From NCBI RefSeq assembly GCF_937958065.1, contig NZ_CALFXI010000104.1:7261-71260 (forward strand): a stretch of 64,000 bases of DNA, written 5' to 3'. The DNA is from an uncultured Steroidobacter sp. (GTDB lineage Bacteria; Pseudomonadota; Gammaproteobacteria; Steroidobacterales; Steroidobacteraceae). A program made the translations under genes and the position numbers. The notes beneath the pieces were generated by a model. It had not been told where the DNA came from, ran no database searches, and was given only the letters and a program-made list of their open reading frames with translations. Below, piece after piece: positions 9,522-17,717 of this stretch (position 1 is the first letter of the stretch; every line of letters starts with the position of its first letter).

Positions 9522-10032
9522 ACTCCGCATCGACCGTGTTGCCCACCGGAAAGCCATACTCGCCGACCTTGCTGAATCCATAGCGCTGATAAAAACGCTG
9601 CGCGCCGTAGTTCTCGGACCAGACGCCGATATACAGCGGCGCGCGGCCCTGCGACTCCAGCCATTCGAGCCCCTGCTCCATCAAGCGTCGGCCAAGCCGA
9701 AGGTTGTGAAACTCGGCGAGCACATAAAGCTGCTGCACCTCGCCCGCCTGCGCTTCCAGGTTCTCGACCGGCAGCTTGCACGCGCCGACCGCGATGAATC
9801 CGATCTTGCGACCGCTCTGATCCTCGACCACGAACACGCCGCGGGTCGGATCGGTGAGCGCCCGAGTCCAGCTCTCCAGCGAGTGGTTCTTCGAGAGAAA
9901 CGCCTGCAGATCTTCAGGCGGATACAAGTGGCCGAACGTTTCCGTGAACGTAGCGGCCCCCAACTCGGCCATAGCTGCGGCGTCAGCGGGCGTTGCTTTG
10001 CGGATCGAGGGCGTATCGGAGGCGATGGACAT
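9505..10032 (-). CDS. GNAT family N-acetyltransferase
   Basis: Small acetyl-CoA-dependent acetyltransferase of 175 residues. The fold is recognisable from the beta4-alpha3 acetyl-CoA loop (QQLYVLAEFHNLRLGRRL) and the C-terminal NYGAQRFYQRYGF helix typical of motif B. The start at 10032 (MSIASDTP) is directly upstream of the conserved IRKATPADAAA segment; the frame continues to 10134 without conserved sequence. The acceptor substrate (small molecule amine or protein) cannot be told. Confidence 0.85.
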   Translation of the reverse strand: MSIASDTPSIRKATPADAAAMAELGAATFTETFGHLYPPEDLQAFLSKNHSLESWTRALTDPTRGVFVVEDQSGRKIGFIAVGACKLPVENLEAQAGEVQQLYVLAEFHNLRLGRRLMEQGLEWLESQGRAPLYIGVWSENYGAQRFYQRYGFSKVGEYGFPVGNTVDAEFILKR

Positions 10033-10176
10033 GGTCGTGACGGCAAGGGAATGTGCGCCAACTATACTTCCAATCGAGCCAGTGCGCGCACGATTGCGTC
10101 CCGCGGTCGCCGCCTCCCTTTGCGGCGATCGCATTCGGCGATGAGCATGAGGAAGCGATAGTTCGCGGCGTTGAGT

Positions 10177-10192
10177 GCCCGGCTCTCCGGGC
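10177..10192. terminator. Short GC-rich stem-loop
   Basis: Six-base-pair stem GCCCGG-CTCT-CCGGGC located 17 bases beyond the stop of the 148-residue protein gene, in the 176-base space before the GNAT gene. A short T-run follows only on the plus strand, so terminator function for the minus-strand gene is uncertain. Confidence 0.3.
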
Positions 10193-10208
10193 TTTCAACA
10201 CTCGTCCG

Positions 10209-10655
10209 CTAAGCGCGATACACCGGCGTCGCCTCTCTGATGTTATACGGATAGGTGCTCGGGCCCCCACGCAACCCATCACTCGACGACCCTCCCCGCC
10301 GGACCGCGTCGATCAGGGGCCGCAACTTCGTGAGATCCATCTGCGCCGCGGCCTCTCCAATGCCCCGCGCCACCATCTGTGCGACCTCTGCGTGCATCAT
10401 GGTGTCCGCATCGTCCGCGTAAAGCAGCACCTCGGACAAGCAGTGGGCCATCGCGCGGACTTCGAGCAGTAGCGCCCGCGTATTAGCGATGGCTTCTTCG
10501 AGGGTCCGCGGCGGCGGTGCTGTTAGCAGGGCGCTGGTGAGGTCGCGCGACGGCTCGGAGTCGGCCGCTGCGGCTGCACTCAAGGCCTTGGCCGCGGACT
10601 TGAATGGATTGCGACGCCCACGCGTGGGCTTCGAAACATCATCTTGGTCGGCCAT
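10209..10655 (-). CDS. Hypothetical protein, 148 residues
   Basis: I do not recognise the family. The gene is supported by a strong Shine-Dalgarno (AGGAGGA six bases before the ATG) and a protein-like composition. The N-terminal 45 residues are basic and Ala-rich (GRRNPFKSAAKALS), probably disordered; the central part (about 50-115, TLEEAIANTRALLLEVRAMAHCLSEVLLYADDADTMMHAEVAQMV) looks helical; the C-terminus is Gly/Ser-rich. No signal peptide or membrane segment. The helical core with Met/His clusters could be an interaction domain, but no function can be assigned. Confidence 0.65.
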   Translation of the reverse strand: MADQDDVSKPTRGRRNPFKSAAKALSAAAAADSEPSRDLTSALLTAPPPRTLEEAIANTRALLLEVRAMAHCLSEVLLYADDADTMMHAEVAQMVARGIGEAAAQMDLTKLRPLIDAVRRGGSSSDGLRGGPSTYPYNIREATPVYRA

Positions 10656-11035
10656 GTCGTCCTCCTGGTTCGGTGCTGGTGAGGCGCTCGACGGTCTTGG
10701 CGCAGTCGGCGCCGACTTTCATGCATGGAGTCACTCTTGATACGAGTCGTGTGGGGGCCGCTCGAAAGTTGAGGATGGGTTTCGGGCGGTGGTCGGGGTG
10801 CTTGGATGTCAAGCACGGTCAGATCTTAGCTCAACGCGGCAGACCTGTATATAACAACAGGCGACCGCCATCGCTTGTTTCTAATGTTTTTTTGGTTCGC
10901 TTGCGCGCGATCATGCGCGGTACGCGCCGCGGGTTTACGCGCGGGGTTGGATCCGCGCGAAGCGCTTCGCGCAGGCGCGGACTCGACCAAGATCAGGGCA
11001 AGTTCGAGTCCGACCCGCTTTTCACAGTCAGCTTG
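10656..11035. other. 380-base intergenic region with GCGCG-rich palindromic segment
   Basis: No gene is supported here. The region lies upstream of the 148-residue protein gene and downstream of the IDIKPGS-module gene, both on the minus strand. It contains a dense cluster of GCGCG/CGCGC words (about 10900-10985) including an 18-bp perfect palindrome, and an A/T-rich stretch (TGTATATAACAACAG at about 10845-10860, T7 at 10887-10893) that could hold the promoter of the downstream gene. Confidence 0.6.
10955..10972. repeat. 18-bp perfect palindrome
   Basis: GCGCGAAGC followed immediately by its reverse complement GCTTCGCGC. It lies 64 bases downstream of the IDIKPGS-module gene stop. As RNA it cannot form a tight hairpin without opening the centre, so a protein-binding site is as likely as a terminator. 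Confidence 0.5.
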
Positions 11036-12019
11036 CTATTTACACCCCACGGTCCGGATTGAATCCGAGCCCCCAATCGTCCGCCCACCAAAGACTTCCC
11101 CTCTAAGGGTGGCGGAATCATCGCCGCAACCGATGCCCGTCTGCTGAGTTTTGAAGTGCAGGATCATATCGGTATTCCCGTCTGCATCGACATCCTCCAA
11201 GGCAAAGTGCACCGGAGCGGCCTCGGTGCCGGTTCGACCAAAGAGGACCGTGGCCGGATCCACGGTGGTGGCATCGAAGCGGTCAGTAGTCAGAATGGCC
11301 ACTGGAATCCTTCCATTGCTCTTCGGGTTGATGCTGTTCGGGAAGCTGCCGGGCTTGATGTCGATGATTACAGGGATCAGCACGACACTGAAAGTCAGGC
11401 TATCCCACGCGGTGTTCGGGTTGTCGCTTGTCAATTCGATTGCGTGGATCGGCGTCGTTGACGACAGCCCGAGAAACACAGCGGCAGCGTTGAATGCCTC
11501 GAAACTGCTGTCCACAGGAGCAAATACCCGAGTGACACTCCCCAGCTCGACATTGCTCGTATCGAACGCGCGCAATGTAAGAGTTCGACTCGCGCCAAGA
11601 ATAGTCGCGGCTCCCGTGAGGCCGATCTGATTCCAGGGCTTACCCGTCGTTTGAATTCTCAGGACGGCAAAAGCAGGAAACAGTGCGCGATTGGCAATCG
11701 GAGCATCGCTGTTCCCTGTTATTGGAACGGTGAGAGTATCGATGACCACATCCGGCGTCGCTGTCATGTCGAACATGGGCAGGATATCGTTGGCAGTGCT
11801 GCCCGGCTCTTCGAAATCGATCGTCGTTGCGTCAACGATGTCGTCGATGGAGGAGATGGGCACTACGTCGGCTCGAGAGCAGACAGCTGCCAATGACAAC
11901 AACAATCCCATGGCGATGATCCCAAGCGGACCCGGACGCCGGCGCTGGCCAAGGATGATGTGAGCATCTGTACGCCTGACGCATGCCACGTTGTCGGCTG
12001 GCTGGTCTTGATGTCGCAT
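11036..12019 (-). CDS. Exported protein with C-terminal IDIKPGS-type module
   Basis: Secreted or surface protein of 327 residues. The first about 30 residues are polar and basic, followed by a hydrophobic export segment (LGIIAMGLLLSLAAVCSRA, about 31-50). Residues about 60-215 are a beta-rich domain of unknown family. The C-terminal about 110 residues match a module recurring in many bacterial and archaeal exported proteins: it opens with IDIKPGSFPNSINPKSNG, continues with IPVAILTT, has an Asp-rich EDVDADGNTD loop, and closes with GSDSIRTVGCK. The Asp-rich loop could bind calcium. The first ATG is favoured because GAGGAG precedes it by five bases. Function is unknown. Confidence 0.8.
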   Translation of the reverse strand: MRHQDQPADNVACVRRTDAHIILGQRRRPGPLGIIAMGLLLSLAAVCSRADVVPISSIDDIVDATTIDFEEPGSTANDILPMFDMTATPDVVIDTLTVPITGNSDAPIANRALFPAFAVLRIQTTGKPWNQIGLTGAATILGASRTLTLRAFDTSNVELGSVTRVFAPVDSSFEAFNAAAVFLGLSSTTPIHAIELTSDNPNTAWDSLTFSVVLIPVIIDIKPGSFPNSINPKSNGRIPVAILTTDRFDATTVDPATVLFGRTGTEAAPVHFALEDVDADGNTDMILHFKTQQTGIGCGDDSATLRGEVFGGRTIGGSDSIRTVGCK

Positions 12020-12033
12020 GATGGCTCCTCGAG

Positions 12034-12053
12034 CAAAAGGCGCTCCGCCTTTG
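12034..12053. promoter_or_regulatory. Leader stem-loop upstream of the IDIKPGS-module gene
   Basis: Seven-base-pair stem AAAGGCG-(3 nt)-CGCCTTT. On the minus strand it ends in TTTTG and stops only a few bases before the Shine-Dalgarno of the gene starting at 12019. The shape resembles an intrinsic terminator inside the leader, so attenuation or translational control is conceivable. Confidence 0.35.
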
Positions 12054-12220
12054 CGAGTCGCAACTACCGGCTCGGTATGCGGTGGTTCGGAGACCGACGA
12101 TCACCGTCTCGCCCTTCATTCCCTTACTCGCGCCGGTCATTCGCAAGTCTGCAGTTCTACCTAAAACCCGATATGCGACTATCCCCTACCGTGTCCAGCG
12201 CGAACATTCGCCGGCCCGAT

Positions 12221-13273
12221 CTATCGATCGAACGCCCGCTGCAATGCTTCCTGGCTGCCGAGACCGTTACTCAACAGCAGCATCAACAGGATTCGCGCCT
12301 TTTGCGGAGACAGGTCATCGCCCATCACGGCGCCCGCTGCGGCCAGGGTTTGGCCGCCGCCTTCGAAACCGTAGTTCGGCAGCACGCGGCCATTCGGCAC
12401 GCGCGACGTGATGACGACAGGCACGCCTCGCCCGATCGCGTCCTTGATCGCGGCATACACAGATGGGTTGACGTTCCCCATGCCCAGGCCCTGCACGACG
12501 ATACCCTTGGCGCCGTGATCCACCGCCGCCTTAAGCAGGTCGCCGTCGGCGCCGCCGTACGTGGCGATGATGTCGACACGAGGCATACGATCGGCTCGCA
12601 GCTGGACGTGCTGACGGCGCAGCGGGGAACGCGAATACACGATACGGTCGCCGTACACTTCGCCCAAAAATCCGAACTCGCCCGACTTGAATGTCTCCAC
12701 ACTGGCCGTGTGCGTCTTGGTCACGCTGCGGGCTGCATTGATCTGTCCGTTCATGGCAAGAACGACACCCTTGCCGCGAGACTGCGGGTCGACTGCGATG
12801 CGCACCGCGTTGGTGAGATTGCGCGGCCCGTCGAAATCGGATTCGGACGCGTTACGTTGCGCGCCGATGAGTACCACCGGCTTGTCGGAGTCGACCGTGA
12901 GATCGAGCCAGTAAGCTGTTTCCTCCAGGGTATCTGTTCCGTGCGATACAACGACGCCCGCTACTTCGCTACGTGCGAGCGAGGCTGTGACCTCCTTCGT
13001 CAATGCCGCCCACCGAACGGGATCCATGTAGGCCGAGGGCACATTGGAAAGGTTCTTGACCTCCACGGTCGCGTACTTCGCCACCGCGGGCACCGTCGCC
13101 ATCAGATCCTCGCCCGAGATGGCCGGCACCGGCGCGTTCTTCTCCGGGTCGATCTTCATGGCAATGGTGCCGCCGGTCGCGAGCAGCACCACGACTGGCT
13201 TGTCCTGCGCAACCGCGGCGGTCGCGAGATTCCAGACGAGCAACGCAGTGAGAAGTATGTGTTTCAGTCGCAT
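12221..13273 (-). CDS. ansB: Periplasmic (type II) L-asparaginase
   Basis: Hydrolyses asparagine to aspartate and ammonia in the periplasm. The protein has 350 residues from the Met at 13273, which begins a clean signal peptide (MRLKHILLTALLVWNLATAAVAQ). Both active-site threonine signatures are present: TGGTIA (nucleophile Thr about 36) and SHGTDTLEE. Length and motifs fit the bacterial type II family. It is divergent from the DUF3500 gene; an inverted repeat lies just upstream of the start. Confidence 0.94.
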   Translation of the reverse strand: MRLKHILLTALLVWNLATAAVAQDKPVVVLLATGGTIAMKIDPEKNAPVPAISGEDLMATVPAVAKYATVEVKNLSNVPSAYMDPVRWAALTKEVTASLARSEVAGVVVSHGTDTLEETAYWLDLTVDSDKPVVLIGAQRNASESDFDGPRNLTNAVRIAVDPQSRGKGVVLAMNGQINAARSVTKTHTASVETFKSGEFGFLGEVYGDRIVYSRSPLRRQHVQLRADRMPRVDIIATYGGADGDLLKAAVDHGAKGIVVQGLGMGNVNPSVYAAIKDAIGRGVPVVITSRVPNGRVLPNYGFEGGGQTLAAAGAVMGDDLSPQKARILLMLLLSNGLGSQEALQRAFDR

Positions 13274-13285
13274 GGGGAGCTCTGA

Positions 13286-13300
13286 CCTGTCGGTGACAGG
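13286..13300. promoter_or_regulatory. Inverted repeat upstream of ansB
   Basis: CCTGTC-GGT-GACAGG, a perfect 6-bp dyad 13-27 bases upstream of the ansB start. It could be an operator or a 5'-leader hairpin; no regulator can be named. Confidence 0.3.
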
Positions 13301-13518
13301 ACACTGTACCAGCTCAGCCCTCACATGCTCGATCGCAGTCTCCGGCTTGGGATACGCGTGCATAGGCATTGCAGGGGCGCGGCCGCGCGGGATAGCCTGT
13401 TGATCAGGGAACCGCGCCGAGAACCCAAGCGTCATCGGACAGTGCCGCCGGGGGCCCGACACCGTGGGAATGAGGATACCCGTTGCCAGCTCGGAATCTC
13501 TCTCATGAGCGCCTCCAC

Positions 13519-14604
13519 ATGATCAACGGACTCACGATCAACCGCGCCAGGCCCGTGCTGCTTGGCGCCGTCGCAATTTTCGTCAGCTTGGGAGCTGCTC
13601 TCATGTCGAGTCGCGCGAACGAGCCCAGCGAGAGTGATGATAAGCAGTCTTCCGGGACAGGGGCTGCGGGTGCACTTCTGCAATCGCTACCGGACGCCCA
13701 GCGATCACGAGCCAAGTTGCCATTCGATTCGTCTGAGCGCACCAACTGGAACTACGTCCCCAGGAAACGTGCGGGCGTCGCGCTGGCAGACCTCGATGCA
13801 AACCAGAAAGCGCTGGTCGATCCACTGCTGCGTTCCGCGCTGAGCCCCGGAGGATTCAACACTGCTAAACAGATCGTGCAGCACGAATCGATCCTGGCGG
13901 AGATCGAAGGCAATCCGCGGCGCGATCCGGAGCTCTACTACACCGCCGTGTTCGGGGAACCGGGTCCGCGCGCACCTTGGGCGTGGCGATTCGAAGGCCA
14001 TCATCTTTCCGTCAACGTGACCCATGTCGACGGCGAAACTCAGGTCGTCGCGCCACTCTTCATGGGCTCCAACCCCGCGCGCGTACCGCACGGTCCGAAA
14101 GCCGGCCTGCGATTGCTCGCGGCAGAAGAAGATCTGGCTCGCGAGTTGATACGCATGTTGCCGAAGGAACGACGCACCCGCGCGATGCTTGCAGAGGACG
14201 CTTTCCCCGACATCGTCACGCGCAACGACCCCAAGGTACGTTCGCTGAACATCGAAGGGCTTCCAGCAAGCGAGATGTCGCAGCCGGAGCAAGCGCAATT
14301 GCGCAAGCTACTGGACGTGTACGCCGGTCGCATGACGGAGAGTGCGGCACGAGAGCAGCTCGATCGCATCGAGCGCGCGGGCTTTGACAAGCTGCACTTT
14401 GGATGGGCGGGCAGTCTCGAGCCGGGCAAGCCGCACTACTACCGGGTGCACGGCCCCACTGTCCTCATCGAGTACGACAACACTCAGAACAACGCCAATC
14501 ACATCCACAGCGTCTGGCGCGACTTGGAACGCGACTTCGGCGGTGACCTGCTTCGTGCGCACTACCAAGCGCATCAGACCGGTGACCATGGTCACGATCA
14601 CTAG
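13519..14604 (+). CDS. Exported DUF3500 family protein
   Basis: Exported protein of 361 residues from ATG 13519 (MINGLTINRARP, followed by a hydrophobic signal segment about 11-32). The conserved DUF3500 core includes YYTAVFGEPG, WAWRFEGHHLSVN, GSNPARV and HYYRVHGPTVLIEYDN. The His-rich positions (GHHLS, NHIHSVW and the terminal HQTGDHGHDH) suggest metal binding, which is an inference. The family has no firm biochemical function. Transcription is divergent from ansB. A bulged hairpin lies directly after the stop. Confidence 0.85.
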   Translation: MINGLTINRARPVLLGAVAIFVSLGAALMSSRANEPSESDDKQSSGTGAAGALLQSLPDAQRSRAKLPFDSSERTNWNYVPRKRAGVALADLDANQKALVDPLLRSALSPGGFNTAKQIVQHESILAEIEGNPRRDPELYYTAVFGEPGPRAPWAWRFEGHHLSVNVTHVDGETQVVAPLFMGSNPARVPHGPKAGLRLLAAEEDLARELIRMLPKERRTRAMLAEDAFPDIVTRNDPKVRSLNIEGLPASEMSQPEQAQLRKLLDVYAGRMTESAAREQLDRIERAGFDKLHFGWAGSLEPGKPHYYRVHGPTVLIEYDNTQNNANHIHSVWRDLERDFGGDLLRAHYQAHQTGDHGHDH

Positions 14605-14634
14605 CCGCGCACCTACCGCAGGTAAGCGCGCGGC
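14604..14634. terminator. Bulged stem-loop between convergent genes
   Basis: GCCGCGC and ACCT pair with AGGT and GCGCGGC around a five-base loop, with a four-base bulge on the 3' side. It sits at the end of the DUF3500 gene facing the convergent DUF1028 gene. No T-tract follows. Confidence 0.4.
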
Positions 14635-14661
14635 GCGAATGACGACACAGCCGCGAAGCTG

Positions 14662-15549
14662 CTAACTTTTCGGCTGATACAACGTCGGCGGCGGCGGTGC
14701 CAAACGTGGCGAGCCGGACTTCACCCACGCGTCGTAGCGCATGCGGAGCGTGCGCACCGGATTGGCGCTTTCGCCGCGCTTGATGTCGTTGTCCATCACG
14801 CTGATGTAGGCGAAGTATTTGCCATCGTTGTGAGTGACGCCCTGCTGGTCGTTCTTCTCGGCGATGGCGATGTAAGAAACGTGCGCCGTCTTGTTGTCAC
14901 AGGGGACGAAGTCCATCGGGTTGGATCCGCAGTTGCAGCGGTGATCGCCGCCGTTCACATCGGCCGCTTCCATCGCGGCCATCACGCGATCGGCGAGCGT
15001 GCCAGTGGCGCGGGTGAATGCGAGCGCGGCCAGATACACCACCTGATCGCCAAGCAGCGTGTTGCCCTGAACCTGATAGTAGATGTCCGGCCCCACCTGG
15101 CCACCGAAGTACAAGGACGACCGCGAGTTGCTGGTCCCGTTGAATCCGGCGCGGTTGTTGCTCGCGGTGATGTCCTTGCCGTTGGGCATGGCCAGGATGC
15201 CGAACTGCCGCCGCTCGATGTTCGGATCCTTCTTGAGCATTTCGATGATGTCGGCGGGCGGCGTGCCCTTCTTCAGTTCCCGGTACACCAGCATCTGGTT
15301 CTCGTGCGTGTTGTCGGCACCGGCCTGGCAGGCCGCCACGCCCACGCCCGGCACGATCACCGCCTGCAGGTCCATCAGGTCGCGCGCAGCGACCGGCTCG
15401 CGTTTGGGAAATGCCTCTTGCCGAACGCAGGTCGCCGACGCGATCACCACCTGACCGCTACGCGCGTCCAGCGCAATCACCGACCACGTCGCCCACGCAG
15501 GCGTCGAGCCCGCGAACAGAATGAATGCCAGCGCAAGATATTTCATCAT
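14662..15549 (-). CDS. Exported DUF1028 family protein
   Basis: Exported protein of 295 residues with an N-terminal signal peptide (MMKYLALAFILFAGSTPAWA). The DUF1028 (Ntn-hydrolase-like) domain begins immediately after cleavage: ATWSVIALDARSGQVVIASATC and later GVGVAACQAGAD are characteristic. ATG 15549 has a GGGGGA Shine-Dalgarno; the frame runs further upstream without conserved sequence. It lies 83 bases after the GlcG/HbpS-like gene on the same strand and probably shares its operon with the sugar dehydrogenase. Biochemical function of the family is not established. Confidence 0.87.
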   Translation of the reverse strand: MMKYLALAFILFAGSTPAWATWSVIALDARSGQVVIASATCVRQEAFPKREPVAARDLMDLQAVIVPGVGVAACQAGADNTHENQMLVYRELKKGTPPADIIEMLKKDPNIERRQFGILAMPNGKDITASNNRAGFNGTSNSRSSLYFGGQVGPDIYYQVQGNTLLGDQVVYLAALAFTRATGTLADRVMAAMEAADVNGGDHRCNCGSNPMDFVPCDNKTAHVSYIAIAEKNDQQGVTHNDGKYFAYISVMDNDIKRGESANPVRTLRMRYDAWVKSGSPRLAPPPPTLYQPKS

Positions 15550-15632
15550 TGATCCATCCCCCTCGTTCGGCCGAGCATACCAAGAATCGAACGAAGAGAT
15601 GTTGCGCAGCCGGCGTGTCGGCCGCCGATCTT

Positions 15633-16136
15633 TCACTCCTGCAGCTGTGACGCAACCGCATCGATTCCGGCCTGGGCGCATTTCTCGTCCACCTCGGCCG
15701 GCGCGCCGCTCACCCCGATGCCGCCCAGGGGTTTGCCGCTGGCGGTGAAGATGGGGAGTCCGCCGCGAACGCCCAGCAGGCCCGGCACGTGGCCGACCGC
15801 GGGATTCGATTTGACCCAACCGCCGATTTCCGCCGAGGGGAAGCGGAATCGAGCGGCGCTTTCCGCCTTGGCCATGGCGGTGGGACCGGTGCCGCTCGAG
15901 GTGCCGTCCATGGCCACGAAATAGATCAGTTTCGCGCCATCGTCATAGATGGCGACATCCACCGGCGGCCCATTGTTCTCGCGCTGATGATTTACGCAGG
16001 CCATGGCCATCTTCTGCGCCAGTGCCATGCTCAACTGGGGCTTCGACGGCAGCTTCGAGGGCGGCTCCGCGACAGCAACGGATGCCAGCGCTCCACAACT
16101 GAGCAACATCGCGAGTGCATGGACCTTAGTGTGCAT
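15633..16136 (-). CDS. Exported heme-binding protein, GlcG/HbpS (DUF336) family
   Basis: Small periplasmic protein of 167 residues with a signal peptide (ends about AVAEP). The GlcG/HbpS fold is shown by DVAIYDDGAKLIYFVAMDG, KAESAARFRFPS, GLLGVRGGLPIF and the terminal GIGVSGAPAEVDEKCAQAG. Family members bind heme or act as accessory proteins of small-molecule oxidation. The ATG overlaps the stop of the upstream cytochrome c-sugar dehydrogenase gene by 11 bases, so translation is coupled; the partner is itself a heme protein, which fits a heme or electron-transfer accessory role. Confidence 0.85.
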   Translation of the reverse strand: MHTKVHALAMLLSCGALASVAVAEPPSKLPSKPQLSMALAQKMAMACVNHQRENNGPPVDVAIYDDGAKLIYFVAMDGTSSGTGPTAMAKAESAARFRFPSAEIGGWVKSNPAVGHVPGLLGVRGGLPIFTASGKPLGGIGVSGAPAEVDEKCAQAGIDAVASQLQE

Positions 16137-17637
16137 GTTTGTCTTCCTTCTTCTGTGAGCCGCGCTCCGGCGCGGGCACGAGACGATAGATGCCGCTCGA
16201 AGCAGGCTCGGGATTGTTGAGGAGCACATACAGATAGCCGTCGGGGCCGCTGGCCACATCGCGCACCCGACCCTGTCCTGACATGACGGTTTCATCCGAG
16301 GCGACCGTGGTTCCATCAAGCGTCAGCCGATGCAGCTCGCGCGCACCCTGGCCGCCGACGAACAGGCTGCCCTTCCAGCGGGGGAATCGGTCTCCCATGT
16401 AGAAAGCGATGCCGCCGGGAGAAATCGATGGCGTCCAGTAACGAGCAGGCTCCTCGATACCCGGCATGCTGGGTGTCGCAGTCATGGCGGTGCCGTCGTA
16501 GTTCATCCCGTACGTGGCTCGCGGCCAACCGTAGTTTCGGCCCCGTTGTATGTGGTTGACCTCATCGCCGCCGCGCGGGCCGTGTTCCGACGCCCAGATC
16601 GTGCCTGTAACGGGATGCGCATCCATCCCTTGTGGATTGCGATGTCCGTAACTCCACACGGATGCATATTCGCCCTCTCCACGAAACGGATTGTCTTTCG
16701 GCACGGATCCATCGAGGTGCAGCCGATGAATCTTGCCGTTGGGCCGACTCAGATCCTGCGCCATGTCCTGGCGTCCCCGATCGCCCACGCTGAAGAACAC
16801 ATAGTCGCCCGCGATCGCCAGGCGCGAACCGTAGTGATAGGCGGTATCGATGTGCTGCTCCACCGGCACGCGGAAGATATTCTGCTGCTCGACCCACCGA
16901 TCGTCCTTGATCCTGCCTCGAACCACCGCGGTCATCGCGCCCCGTTCGCTTCTTTCACTGTAGGTCAGATAGATCCAATCGCCACCGGCCTGCCGCGAAT
17001 GCACTTTCACATCCAGCAAGCCGCCTTGAGATTTGACGAATACGGTCGGCGTACCCGCGATTGCGGTACGTTTGCCGTCGACGATATGCCAGAGCGTGCC
17101 GTCCAGCTGCGTGCTGAGCAGCGAGCCATCGGAGAGAAAATCCATGGCCCACAGCGTGCCCGTCATTTCAGCCACGGGCTCCAGAGTGAATGTATGCAGC
17201 TCGCTGCTGAAGACAGCGCCGGCTTGAACGCTGTTGGCTTGCTCCAGCGCCTTGAGCCGATCCGACTCGCGCTGCTCGCGGATGAGGATGACCAGCGAGC
17301 GAATCTGCTCCGCGCTGAGTGCCGCTTTCCACGCCGGCATCGCCGTACCGGACACACCATCCCGAATCGAGCGGGCGATGGCTTCGTCGCTATCGCCATT
17401 GACCCATTGGTCATCGACCAACGAGCTCGCGCTGCCGCCGCCGAGTGCGGGGCCGTGACAGCCCGCGCACGACTCCCGATACAGAGTCATGGCCGCGCCC
17501 GTGCCGATGTTGTACTGAGCCAGAGCATTGCTGCTGGAACCAATGAGCAGCAGCGCGAGCAGTGCTTGCGGCACAGGCCAGGATTTCCAGTTGGAATAGC
17601 GGGTCCCGTCTGGGATGGATTCGATACGTTCGCTCAC
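16126..17637 (-). CDS. PQQ-type aldose sugar dehydrogenase with N-terminal cytochrome c domain
   Basis: Periplasmic quinoprotein of 503 residues. After a hydrophobic export segment (about 22-41) comes a c-type cytochrome domain with the heme motif CAGCH (about residues 56-60) and a candidate axial Met in GTAMPAW. The rest is the six-bladed beta-propeller of the soluble glucose/aldose dehydrogenase family, with YGHRNPQGM, SEHGPRGGDEVN and the late propeller segment GPDGYLYVLLNN. It would oxidise sugars or related alcohols and pass electrons through its own heme to the respiratory chain. No pqq synthesis genes are in the window. It heads an operon with the GlcG-like and DUF1028 genes. Confidence 0.9.
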   Translation of the reverse strand: MSERIESIPDGTRYSNWKSWPVPQALLALLLIGSSSNALAQYNIGTGAAMTLYRESCAGCHGPALGGGSASSLVDDQWVNGDSDEAIARSIRDGVSGTAMPAWKAALSAEQIRSLVILIREQRESDRLKALEQANSVQAGAVFSSELHTFTLEPVAEMTGTLWAMDFLSDGSLLSTQLDGTLWHIVDGKRTAIAGTPTVFVKSQGGLLDVKVHSRQAGGDWIYLTYSERSERGAMTAVVRGRIKDDRWVEQQNIFRVPVEQHIDTAYHYGSRLAIAGDYVFFSVGDRGRQDMAQDLSRPNGKIHRLHLDGSVPKDNPFRGEGEYASVWSYGHRNPQGMDAHPVTGTIWASEHGPRGGDEVNHIQRGRNYGWPRATYGMNYDGTAMTATPSMPGIEEPARYWTPSISPGGIAFYMGDRFPRWKGSLFVGGQGARELHRLTLDGTTVASDETVMSGQGRVRDVASGPDGYLYVLLNNPEPASSGIYRLVPAPERGSQKKEDKHAH

Positions 17638-17717
17638 TGAGTCTGTCGCTCCTCGCCGTAGTGGCGGGAGCGAAATCTAGTCGGGCGAAGCACGCACGTA
17701 TTGTAAAAAGTGGGCCG

